Of a stretch of 64,000 bases of DNA, positions 23,751-32,200 are shown piece after piece. The first letter of the stretch is position 1. Every line of letters starts with the position of its first letter. The position numbers and the translations under genes are program-made. Under the pieces are notes generated by a model. It was given only the letters and a program-made list of their open reading frames with translations. It did no database searches and was not told where the DNA came from. This stretch comes from Anaerolineales bacterium UBA5195 (GTDB lineage: Bacteria > Chloroflexota > Anaerolineae > Anaerolineales > Villigracilaceae). Location of the stretch: positions 137,798 through 201,797 of the forward strand of contig DHVZ01000003.1 of the NCBI GenBank assembly GCA_002412925.1, read 5' to 3'.

Positions 23751-24884
23751 GTGAGCAGTAAATGGCCTGATAAATACGTTATCGGTCTGACCGGGAACAT
23801 TGCCACCGGTAAAAGCGTGGTACGCAAGATGCTGGAACATCTCGGCGCTTATGGCATCGACGCCGATTCGCTTTCACACCGCGCCATTGCCAAAGGTGCG
23901 CCAGGCTACAAGCCCGTCCTGGACGTCTTCGGCAAATGGATCCTCAGGGCAGATGGCGAAATTGATCGCGCCAAATTAGGACGCTTGGTCTTTAATGATG
24001 GCGATGCGATGTCTCAACTCGAAGACATCGTTCATCCGCTGGTCTCCCAGGCTATCGACGTGATGGTCAAACGCTCCACCCAGCGCGTCATCGTCATCGA
24101 GGCTATTAAATTGCTCGAAAGCGACTTGCGCAACGTCTGCGATGCAATCTGGGCCGTCAATGTGCCGAAAGAAGTGCAAATCCGGCGCCTGATGGAAAAA
24201 CGCGGCCTGGCGCGTGAAGAAGCCACCCAGCGCGTCCACTTCCAGAGCGACCAACAGCAAAAAATCGCTGCCGCAAACGTCACCATCCAAAATTCCGGGT
24301 CGTTCGAAGAAACCTGGAAAATTGTCGTCGCTGAATGGAAGCAGGTCAACCCACAGTCTGATACCATCCAAGTGGTGGTAAAACCGGTTACAGGTGAATT
24401 CGTCATCGCGCGCGGGCGGCCCCGGGATTCTGCAGCCATCGCCGAATTGGTCACCCGATTAAGTGGCGGCGCCCACACCATGACCCAAGACGATGTGATG
24501 GCCGCTTTCGGCGAAAAAGCCTTCATGCTCTTGCAACTCGGCGGCAAAAACGTGGGCGTGGCTGGCTGGCAGGTGGAAAACTTGGTAGCCCGCACCACTG
24601 AATTCTTCATCGACCCGGCTGTTGAGATCGAAAAAGGTTTAAAGGCGCTGGTCGATGAAGTTGAGCGGGCTTCAAGCGATTTGCAATGCGAAGCCTCGCT
24701 GTTGTTCCTGCCGCAATCGTTGGCCGTCATGCAGGCTATCTGGAAACAATTGGGCTATGAGCCGCGGACACAGCAATCGCTGGGAGTTCAGGCCTGGACC
24801 GATGCCGCCATCGAATCGTCCCAGCCCAATGCCGCTTTATTCTTTAAGCAATTGCGCCAGGATCGTGTTTTGCGCCCCATTTAG
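23751..24884 (+). CDS. coaE: Dephospho-CoA kinase fused to a GNAT-like domain
   Basis: 377 residues; GTG start with AAGGAG upstream. Residues ~1-205 are dephospho-CoA kinase, last step of CoA synthesis: P-loop GLTGNIATGKSVV (~11-23), DADSLSH, and the lid region RLMEKRGLAREEATQR. Standalone CoaE is about 200 residues. The remaining ~165 residues (from about 215) look like a degenerate GNAT fold: FVIARGRPRDSAAIAELV opens as acetyltransferases do, and LPQSLAVMQAIWKQLGYEP matches the usual C-terminal helix-strand. The acetyl-CoA loop (Q/RxxGxG/A) is not recognisable, so catalysis by this part is doubtful. First gene of a run with cdaA, cdaR and der. Confidence 0.88.
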   Translation: MSSKWPDKYVIGLTGNIATGKSVVRKMLEHLGAYGIDADSLSHRAIAKGAPGYKPVLDVFGKWILRADGEIDRAKLGRLVFNDGDAMSQLEDIVHPLVSQAIDVMVKRSTQRVIVIEAIKLLESDLRNVCDAIWAVNVPKEVQIRRLMEKRGLAREEATQRVHFQSDQQQKIAAANVTIQNSGSFEETWKIVVAEWKQVNPQSDTIQVVVKPVTGEFVIARGRPRDSAAIAELVTRLSGGAHTMTQDDVMAAFGEKAFMLLQLGGKNVGVAGWQVENLVARTTEFFIDPAVEIEKGLKALVDEVERASSDLQCEASLLFLPQSLAVMQAIWKQLGYEPRTQQSLGVQAWTDAAIESSQPNAALFFKQLRQDRVLRPI

Positions 24885-25019
24885 GGCAAACAGGGAAACC
24901 GGTAATTAGAGAAACGGGTCACAGTTAAACAGGTATCAGGGCATGGGATGACAGTTCCCAGTTCCCCCGCCTTCCGTGCCTGAGCCTAATTGCCCCAGCC
25001 CTGATTGCTGACCCCTGAT

Positions 25020-25883
25020 ATGACTGAGCTTCTCAACGACCTATTTTTTATTTTCCAACGCCTGAACTGGTTTAGCGTCATCGATATTGTTCTCGTGACG
25101 CTTGTCTTCTATAGCCTGTTGTATCTTTTACGAGATACGCAGGCCATGGTTTTGTTGCGCGGCATCATTTTCCTGGTAGTTTTGCTGGCACTGCTCACCG
25201 CCCTGGTGGATTTACCCGCTTTTTCATGGCTGCTGCGCACCACCCTGCCCGCGCTCTTACTGGCCATCCCGGTCATTTTTGCCCCTGAAATCCGCCGCGC
25301 CTTGGAACGGATTGGGCGCGCGGGAACTTTCATCCCCGGTAACAGCCAAAAGAAAGACCTGGAGATCCAAGCCGCCATCCAGGCTGTGGTTAGCGCATCT
25401 GCGCGGCTCTCGTCCCGCCAACACGGGGCGCTGATTATCCTGCAGCGACTCGATAACCTTGAAGAATATGTTCGCACTGGCGTGGTTATGAATGCGCGGC
25501 TGACGCCCGAACTTTTGTTACAAATCTTTTACCCGAACACGCCGCTCCACGATGGAGCCGTCATTGTGGAAGGCCTGCGGGTGGTGGCCGGGGCCTGCGT
25601 CATGCCGCTTTCAGCCAGCGGCATTCTGGCGCGTTCGCCTGAACGCCAGATGGGATTGCGCCACCGCGCGGCGCTCGGCATTTCAGAGGCCTCCGATGCC
25701 ATTGCAGTGGTTGTTTCCGAAGAAACCGGCTCCATTTCCATTGCCCACGCAGGGCGCATGATCCGCAGGCTCGACCCAGACAGGCTGGAAAATATCCTGA
25801 GCGCCTTCTACCGTCCAGAGCGCCGCCGCAAGGGTTTCTTCCAGCGCCATTTTCCCTACTTGTTTTCCCAGGATGAACAGTAG
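25020..25883 (+). CDS. cdaA: Diadenylate cyclase CdaA
   Basis: 287 residues from the ATG at 25020; a TTG five codons earlier is less likely. Three N-terminal transmembrane helices (~15-85) precede a DAC domain (~100-270) with the catalytic signatures LHDGAVIVEG and LRHRAALGISE, and SEETGSIS for nucleotide contacts. It condenses two ATP into cyclic di-AMP at the membrane, a regulator of potassium and osmotic balance. The cdaR regulator gene follows 76 bases later, the classical arrangement. Confidence 0.93.
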   Translation: MTELLNDLFFIFQRLNWFSVIDIVLVTLVFYSLLYLLRDTQAMVLLRGIIFLVVLLALLTALVDLPAFSWLLRTTLPALLLAIPVIFAPEIRRALERIGRAGTFIPGNSQKKDLEIQAAIQAVVSASARLSSRQHGALIILQRLDNLEEYVRTGVVMNARLTPELLLQIFYPNTPLHDGAVIVEGLRVVAGACVMPLSASGILARSPERQMGLRHRAALGISEASDAIAVVVSEETGSISIAHAGRMIRRLDPDRLENILSAFYRPERRRKGFFQRHFPYLFSQDEQ

Positions 25884-25959
25884 CTTCTTGGGAGTTTGAA
25901 ATCCCCGTACGCTTTATGGAGCCCCTTTGCTATCCAGGACAGGGTAAGAAATCAAAATC

Positions 25960-27225
25960 ATGTTTAAATGGCTTTTTCGCAACCTGCGCACACTGCTAAT
26001 CGCTTTCGTATTGGCGTTGGCCGTCTGGGTCTCTGCTGTCACCGCCGCCGACCCGGATGAAGTACGCGCCTACCCCCGGCCCGTCCAACTCGAAATTATC
26101 GGGCAAGATCCGGGGTTGGTGATCGTCGGCACCGTGCCCGACAAAGTCTCTTTGACATTGCGCGCGCCGCTCTCAGCTTGGAACGAGTTGACCGCCAGTG
26201 ACGGACAGGTGCGCGCCGTCCTGGACCTTTCAGGGCTGGCTGCAGGCCTACATAAGGTCAGCATCCAGGCGCAGGTGAAGGTGCGACCCGTTCGCGTAGT
26301 TTCTGTGTCCCCAACCTTGCTGGATTTAACCCTCGAATCACTTGCCACCAAAACCATCCCCATCCAACTGTCTGTGCGCGGCGAACCGGCAATTGGCTAC
26401 CAGGCAGGCACAGCCAAACTCAATCCAGAACAAATCATCCTCTCGGGGCCGCAATCACAAATTGAACAGGCCGTCCGCATCCAGGCTGATTTGAGCATCG
26501 CCGGGATACGCCAGGACATTCAAAGCGCCCTGCCTTTGCGTGTGCTCGACGCAAACGGCCAGGTGATCAGCAAGCTGGCCATCAATCCAGACACGGTACA
26601 GGTCAATCTCCCGATCACCCAGCAGGGGGGCTATCGCGATATCGCCGTCAAAGTGGCGGTCCGCGGACAGGTGGCCGGCGGTTACCGCCTGACAAACATC
26701 ACCGTTTTTCCGCCGGTGCTCACCGTTTTCTCAGAAAACCCCGCCATCGTCAATGACCTGCCGGGATTTGTTGAAACCGAGCCGCTCAACCTGAACGGCG
26801 AATCACAAAACCTCGATACGCGGCTCAAGTTGATCCTGCCAAAAGGCGTTTCCGTCGTGGGTGAGCAGACCGTGCACGTCCAAGTAGGAATTGCGGCGAT
26901 TGAAGGCAGTCTCAGCCTGAGCGGAATTCCTGTCGAGGTGATTGGCCTCGCCCCGGGTGAGGAAGCGCACATCTCCCCGAAAACGGTTGACGTGATTCTG
27001 ACAGGCCCCCTGCCCATTTTGGACAAACTGACCCCCGGCGATGTCAGGTTCGTGGTGGATTTGACCGGGCTGGAAAGCGGTACGCACCAGGCCGCTCCCC
27101 AACCGGCCATCCTGATCGCTGATATTCGAGTACAATCGTTGAACCCGGGCACCATCGAAGTCATCATTGGCCCGCGAGTTTCCCCCACGCCGACGCCTTC
27201 ACCAACGCCAACGCCACAGCCGTAA
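25960..27225 (+). CDS. cdaR: YbbR-domain regulator of CdaA
   Basis: 421 residues. One N-terminal membrane anchor (TLLIAFVLALAVWVSAV, ~12-28), then four YbbR-type beta domains (~35-110, 115-200, 205-295, 300-400), and a short Thr/Pro tail (SPTPTPSPTPTPQP). The bulk should lie outside the membrane and act on the cyclase through its anchor (known for CdaR). The Thr/Pro tail is unusual for the family but matches the style of lipoproteins in this window. Confidence 0.88.
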   Translation: MFKWLFRNLRTLLIAFVLALAVWVSAVTAADPDEVRAYPRPVQLEIIGQDPGLVIVGTVPDKVSLTLRAPLSAWNELTASDGQVRAVLDLSGLAAGLHKVSIQAQVKVRPVRVVSVSPTLLDLTLESLATKTIPIQLSVRGEPAIGYQAGTAKLNPEQIILSGPQSQIEQAVRIQADLSIAGIRQDIQSALPLRVLDANGQVISKLAINPDTVQVNLPITQQGGYRDIAVKVAVRGQVAGGYRLTNITVFPPVLTVFSENPAIVNDLPGFVETEPLNLNGESQNLDTRLKLILPKGVSVVGEQTVHVQVGIAAIEGSLSLSGIPVEVIGLAPGEEAHISPKTVDVILTGPLPILDKLTPGDVRFVVDLTGLESGTHQAAPQPAILIADIRVQSLNPGTIEVIIGPRVSPTPTPSPTPTPQP

Positions 27226-27276
27226 ATCCCCGAGATTGTTCGGGCGGCAGGAAAACAGGCCCCCGCCCTTACCCAG

Positions 27277-27299
27277 CCCTCTCCCAAAAATGGAGAGGG
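27277..27299 (+). promoter_or_regulatory. Hairpin covering the der ribosome binding site
   Basis: CCCTCTCC (27277-27284) pairs with GGAGAGGG (27292-27299) across a seven-base loop. The right arm overlaps the start of the purine-rich ribosome site GGGGGAG before the ATG at 27311, so folding would hinder initiation. The same sequence type occurs as a dispersed palindrome in many genomes. Confidence 0.45.
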
Positions 27300-27310
27300 G
27301 GAGTTATTGA

Positions 27311-28678
27311 ATGCCTAAACCAGTAGTTGCACTTGTAGGACGCCCCAATGTGGGCAAGAGCACGCTTTTCAATCGTCTGGCCGGGGAGCGCCTGGCAATC
27401 GTGGACGATACGCCCGGAACCACCCGCGACCGCATCTTTGCCGACGCGGAATGGAACGGGATTTCGTTCACGGTGGTGGATACAGGCGGAATCGATCCCA
27501 GCCACGGGGGGAAAACCCCATTATCGATAGGCTCATCCGATTTTATCGACGAAATCCGCACCCAGGCCGGGGTCGCCATCCGCGAAGCCGACGTGGTCTT
27601 GCTGCTAACCGACGGCCAGACCGGCCCAACCCCCGCCGACCAGGAAGTGGCTGAAATCCTGCGGCGCAGGCAAAAAATCGTTGACGGGCAGCCTTTCCCG
27701 CCGGTATTACTGGTGGTGAATAAATGCGAGAGCCGCGTAGAGCGTGAAGCCGTTGCCCAGTTCTACGAACTTGGTCTGGGCGACCCGCACCCTATTTCGG
27801 CAGTGCATGGCACAGATACCGGTGACCTGCTGGACGAACTGGTCAAGGCTTTCCCAAAAGATATCGAAACGGTCGAAGACGATTCGGTCAAAATTGCCAT
27901 CGTGGGCAAGCCCAATGCCGGAAAATCAAGCCTGCTCAACAAGCTGGTGGGACACGAGCGCGCCATCGTCAGCCCGATTGCCGGAACGACACGCGATGCG
28001 GTGGATACCAAAATCAAGGTTAATGATCTGGACGTGACCCTGATCGACACGGCGGGCATCCGGCGCCGCGGCAGGATCGACCCCGGCGTGGAGAAATTCA
28101 GCGTTTTGCGCGCGTTCAAGGCCATCGAACGCGCCGATGTGGCCCTCTTGATGATCGACGCAACCGAGGGCATCACCTCGCAGGATGCGCACATTGCCGG
28201 GTACATTTTGGATGAGTGGAAAAGCTGTGTTGTGCTGGTCAATAAATGGGATGCGCTTGTCAAAGACAATTACAGCATGGAAAACTTCACCAAGACCATC
28301 CGCCGCGACCTGAACTTCATGGATTATGTGCCGATTTTGTTCATTTCGGCCAAGACCGGCCAGCGCGTGGACCAGGTGCTGCCACTGGCTTTGCAAGTGC
28401 AAGAGGAGCGCCTGGCGCGCCTGTCCACCTCGAAAATCAACGACATCCTCCAAAAAGCGATGGATTACCAACCGCCGCCTTCGCATGCCGGCATCCAGCT
28501 CAAAATCTATTATGGCACGCAGGTACGTTCCAACCCGCCGACTTTTGTGCTCTTTGTCAACAACCCCGCGCTGATGCACTTCACCTACCTGCGCTTCCTT
28601 GAAAACCGCATCCGCGCGGAATACGGTTTTTTGGGGACGCCGATCAAGCTGGCCGCCAAGGGGCATAACGACAAGTAA
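27311..28678 (+). CDS. der: Ribosome biogenesis GTPase Der
   Basis: 455 residues. Two consecutive GTPase domains: the first has GRPNVGKSTLFNRL (~8-21), DTGGID and NKCES; the second has GKPNAGKSSLLNKLVG (~195), DTAGIRRRGRID and NKWDAL. A C-terminal KH-like domain (~350-440) follows. It assists assembly of the 50S subunit. The first G domain carries an insertion (SHGGKTPLSIGSSDF) after its G3 motif, and its G4 motif ends in Cys instead of Asp (NKCES for NKVD), which may lower guanine specificity of that domain. Same strand as cdaR, 85 bases apart. Confidence 0.93.
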   Translation: MPKPVVALVGRPNVGKSTLFNRLAGERLAIVDDTPGTTRDRIFADAEWNGISFTVVDTGGIDPSHGGKTPLSIGSSDFIDEIRTQAGVAIREADVVLLLTDGQTGPTPADQEVAEILRRRQKIVDGQPFPPVLLVVNKCESRVEREAVAQFYELGLGDPHPISAVHGTDTGDLLDELVKAFPKDIETVEDDSVKIAIVGKPNAGKSSLLNKLVGHERAIVSPIAGTTRDAVDTKIKVNDLDVTLIDTAGIRRRGRIDPGVEKFSVLRAFKAIERADVALLMIDATEGITSQDAHIAGYILDEWKSCVVLVNKWDALVKDNYSMENFTKTIRRDLNFMDYVPILFISAKTGQRVDQVLPLALQVQEERLARLSTSKINDILQKAMDYQPPPSHAGIQLKIYYGTQVRSNPPTFVLFVNNPALMHFTYLRFLENRIRAEYGFLGTPIKLAAKGHNDK

Positions 28679-28687
28679 GCAAAGAGT

Positions 28688-28746
28688 AGTGAATAGAAAA
28701 CAGTGGTCCCGTGGTTGAATTGCGGGGCTACTGTTTTCTATTCACT
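28688..28746. repeat. Long hairpin between convergent genes (palindromic repeat)
   Basis: AGTGAATAGAAAACAGT (28688-28704) pairs perfectly over 17 bp with 28730-28746, and an inner CCCG/CGGG helix extends it. Lies between der and the large secreted protein and can terminate either transcript. The same style as 39004-39057. Confidence 0.75.
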
Positions 28747-28756
28747 GATAACTGGC

Positions 28757-31700
28757 CTACGGTTCCCACTGGTAATGCACCAGCGCTGTGATATATGGCA
28801 CACCATCGACATATTCGATCCCGGCAAGCCAGGTGCGCCAATCCATTTCAGTGCCCGGCGTGCCAGGTTTGTACAGCGCATAGAAGTTGAGATTGGTATA
28901 TTCCGATGGCCAGGGGTGGGTCACCGGGCCGGTGTGGGACGTATCATTACAGGTGGCCTGGTAATTGACATTCAGCACATCCAGCAGCTTGGGCTGGATT
29001 TTGTCTTTAAACGTCCCAACAACATTGATTCCGCTTCCGGGGCCGATGCCCCAATTATAGGAGGTGGTGCTGGTGAAAACCCCGGCCATCGCCGATTTAC
29101 TCAAAGTGACGGGGGTTGCAGTGTAGGCGCTATAACGCACCGACAGGCCATGTTTAGGGCTGACCAGGGTGGAGAGGGCCGCGCCATTCGCGCTCTTGAT
29201 GGCGGCCTCGAACTTCCCCAGCAAAGTGCCAATCCGGGCATCGGTACAGGCATTACTCGCTGAACGAAACTCTGTCAGGTAGGAGGCATTTACCCAGCCT
29301 TTTGTACCATCTGCCTTATAAATCTGCCACCACTCGGCTGAACTGGCCGTTGCGGTGGAACCTGTCCGAAAAACATTCTGTTTATCATATGGCAGGGTCG
29401 TTGCCAGGGGGTTACCCACTCCCGCCGCAGTGCGGACATTCAACACATCATTATTCTTGATGTTGTAGACAGCATATTGGGTCAACCAAGTAAAAGTACC
29501 GACCATCTCTGAAAGGATGGCCGTTTCGGCAGCCTCGTTGAACAGGATGGGGGGCGTCTCCAGCATTGCCGGGTTACGCGCTTTCATCGCCAACGAAAAA
29601 GTGACACAGGTTGTTTCGCGAACAGTCGAATAAGCCACCCAGGGATAACGATGTCCCATGGCGGCGTCCTCGCCGCTCTGCCGTAAAAACGTGATCCCGT
29701 TGATCGTTACTGTCTGGGATTGGGGCTGTGGGGCCGGGTTGTTGCTGACACATTCGTCGGTATTGCTGATTTCCCTGCCAACCACATCCAGCCATTTATC
29801 GATCAGGTTTGTGCCGGGCGTAAACGGCATCACGAAATGGACAGAGGCCTGCTGCTGGTCGGTGATTTTGGCATTTTTGGGATATTTGAATTGATAACCA
29901 AAAAACGGGTTGGCATAAGCCAACCCGTCTTTCAGTGTTGAGGATGTTTGTGTTGGTGTGACTGTCCCCGTTGGCGTCGGCGTTGGGGTGACAGTATCCG
30001 GGGCTACCGTGGGCACAACAGGGGTGGTACCGCCAGGGCGGGTGATACGCGGAGCAATCCACACGGCGCGATCGCCAGCCGCAGACCCGGTGGCCAGAAT
30101 GGTCAAGATAAACTTGACGTTCTGCCCGGCCAGCGAAGACAAATCGAGGTTGACGTTATACGTCAGCCCCTCGTAGCGTTCGCGGAAAGCCCAGAAGGTG
30201 CTGACCGCGCCATTCCCAATCTGGTAATCGAGCCGGTAGGTGACGTAGCAGGCGGTTGCCGCATCCTGGCAGCCGATAGTGGCCTGGAAACGGTCGCCGC
30301 CCTGGACAGTAAAGGCCGGGTAAACGCCCTGGATAAAGCCGTCAGTCACATTTTGCGGCACAGTCAGAAGCGTTGGATTGGTCACGGTGGAGCCAGTTTC
30401 CATTTTGATGCTGTCGAGCTTGATGGCGAAACCCCGCACATCACCATCACCACCAGGGAAGGGTAACGCGCCTGCGCCGCTCGTCCAGGCGGCAGAAGCA
30501 GCCAGGGGAGCGAAATCAAAGACCCCGCTCGAAGGACCAGGGGTGACCGGTATGGGTGTCGTGGGCACGGCGGTTACGCCGCTTCTGACGCTGATATCCA
30601 CCCACCAGGGCTTGTCGCCGCTGGCGCCGATGCCAAAGAGCTGGCCTTTGTCATCCTTCAATTGCCAGTAGCCTTTATACGAACCGTTGGTCGCTGGCGA
30701 AGTCAGATCGACAGAGATATTGAAGGTTGTGTTCGGCCCAACTGTCGAAGTCAGTTTCTTGGAATCAGGCCCGCCCATTTTGTCGCCGCTGACAAACACC
30801 AGGCTGAAATTCGTCGTCCAGGTGCAAGTGCCTGTGTTTTTAATGCGCCAGGTCTTGGTAAAAGCGGTATTGGGAGCAACGGCAATGCCATCCGGATAAT
30901 TGACATCCGAGACAAAAGTGGCGCGGCAAGCGCTCGTACCGGGCTTGGGTGTGGATGTCGCCGTGGGAGTCGGCGGGGTTCCGGTAACGGTGGGCGTAAT
31001 GGGCGGCGGGCTGCCGCCGCGGGCAATGCGCGGAGCGCCCCACAGCGCGCGGTCGCCGGTCGCATATCCCGCCGCGCCGACATACAGGATGAACTTCACC
31101 TCCTGCCCGGCCAGCGAAGAGAGGTCAAGGTTGGCGCGGTAATACAGGCCCTCGTAGCGTTCATTGAATGACCAGAAGGTCCGCACCGGGCCGGAGCCGA
31201 TCTGGTAATTCAGCCTGAAGTTGACATAACAAGAAGTGGCGCCATATTCGCAGTTGATGATCGACTGGAAACGGTCGCCGCTCTGCACCTTGAAGGCCGG
31301 ATACTGGGCCTGAATGTAGCCGTTGTAGGTGTTCTGCGGCGCGGTCAGCAGGCCGGGAGCCGTATCGGTAGAGCCATTTTCGAGCTTGGGGCTGTCAAGT
31401 TTTTTGGCAAAGCCCTTGTTATCACCGTCAGTGCCGGGGAAGGATAATGCGCCCGCGCTGCTCGTCCAGGTGGCCGAACTGGCATTGGCGACAAAATCAT
31501 AGCCTGTGCCTGTCCCGCCGCCGCTGGTAACCCGAATTTCGACCCAGAAGGACTTATTGGCCGTAGCGCCGATCCCAAAGAGCGCGCCGCCGGCATTTTT
31601 CAACTGCCAGTTGCCGCGATATGTTCCGGCAGCGCCAGGCGCAGTCATGTTGATTGTCAGATCGACCGTTCCGCCGGGAGCCACACTCTTCGGCATTTTC

Positions 31701-31972
31701 ACCGTGATGGCGGGATCGCTCATCCGCTCTCCGCTGACAAAAGCCAGGCTGTAATTGGTGCTCCAGGTGCAGGAACCGATATTCTTCAAACGCCAGGTCT
31801 TGGTGAATGTCGCCCCGGCGCTGTAGGTTGTTCCATCGGGGATGGTGACATCGGCCACAAATTGCGCCCAGTCACAGGTGGCAACCGCCAAAGCTGGCTG
31901 GGGTGCGGGCACAAGCCCAAAGAGCATCACCAGCGTCATGAAGACTGAGACAAGGGTAGTTTTCTGTTTCAT
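28757..31972 (-). CDS. Large secreted protein with two NBR1-Ig modules
   Basis: 1071 residues from the ATG at 31972 (GGAGG nine bases upstream). A signal peptide ends at about residue 28 (PQPALAVATC). A module of NBR1-type Ig domain (TFTKTWRLKNIGSCTW, ~28-125) plus a ~160-residue beta-rich domain (~135-300, with GDNKGFAKKLDSPKLENGS) is repeated after a Thr/Pro linker (~330-430 and ~455-620, GDVRGFAIKLDSIKMETGS). A second Thr/Pro linker leads to an unassigned domain (~665-840), an SH3-like domain (~850-905, VLNVRTAAGVGNPL) and a C-terminal domain. There is no lipobox or cell-wall anchor. Likely a secreted binding protein; ligand unknown. Confidence 0.8.
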   Translation of the reverse strand: MKQKTTLVSVFMTLVMLFGLVPAPQPALAVATCDWAQFVADVTIPDGTTYSAGATFTKTWRLKNIGSCTWSTNYSLAFVSGERMSDPAITVKMPKSVAPGGTVDLTINMTAPGAAGTYRGNWQLKNAGGALFGIGATANKSFWVEIRVTSGGGTGTGYDFVANASSATWTSSAGALSFPGTDGDNKGFAKKLDSPKLENGSTDTAPGLLTAPQNTYNGYIQAQYPAFKVQSGDRFQSIINCEYGATSCYVNFRLNYQIGSGPVRTFWSFNERYEGLYYRANLDLSSLAGQEVKFILYVGAAGYATGDRALWGAPRIARGGSPPPITPTVTGTPPTPTATSTPKPGTSACRATFVSDVNYPDGIAVAPNTAFTKTWRIKNTGTCTWTTNFSLVFVSGDKMGGPDSKKLTSTVGPNTTFNISVDLTSPATNGSYKGYWQLKDDKGQLFGIGASGDKPWWVDISVRSGVTAVPTTPIPVTPGPSSGVFDFAPLAASAAWTSGAGALPFPGGDGDVRGFAIKLDSIKMETGSTVTNPTLLTVPQNVTDGFIQGVYPAFTVQGGDRFQATIGCQDAATACYVTYRLDYQIGNGAVSTFWAFRERYEGLTYNVNLDLSSLAGQNVKFILTILATGSAAGDRAVWIAPRITRPGGTTPVVPTVAPDTVTPTPTPTGTVTPTQTSSTLKDGLAYANPFFGYQFKYPKNAKITDQQQASVHFVMPFTPGTNLIDKWLDVVGREISNTDECVSNNPAPQPQSQTVTINGITFLRQSGEDAAMGHRYPWVAYSTVRETTCVTFSLAMKARNPAMLETPPILFNEAAETAILSEMVGTFTWLTQYAVYNIKNNDVLNVRTAAGVGNPLATTLPYDKQNVFRTGSTATASSAEWWQIYKADGTKGWVNASYLTEFRSASNACTDARIGTLLGKFEAAIKSANGAALSTLVSPKHGLSVRYSAYTATPVTLSKSAMAGVFTSTTSYNWGIGPGSGINVVGTFKDKIQPKLLDVLNVNYQATCNDTSHTGPVTHPWPSEYTNLNFYALYKPGTPGTEMDWRTWLAGIEYVDGVPYITALVHYQWEP

Positions 31973-32200
31973 ATTGATTTTCCTCCATGAAAACCGTCTA
32001 AACATATGTCAGACGGCGCTGAACCCCAAAGGGTTCCGGTATTAAATTGCAAAAACATTGCAAAGACAATTTGTAATAGTATATACCGTTTTGGCGTTAC
32101 ACGCATGTGCAGAACAATTGCAATTTTGACACAAAACACCCAATTCGAACAGGATTACAATACGATTGTTTGCGCAAATCAATAGCCAAGGGTAGAAAAA
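31973..32200. other. Divergent intergenic region, secreted protein / dinB
   Basis: AT-rich 228 bases with several direct TTGCAA(T) words and TACAAT at 32156-32161 as a possible -10 for dinB. I looked for an SOS box and saw only a half-site (CGAACA). Confidence 0.4.

Noticed and set aside
32100..32200. SOS/LexA box upstream of dinB
   Set aside because: Only a CGAACA half-site is visible, without the inverted GTTC half at the expected distance.
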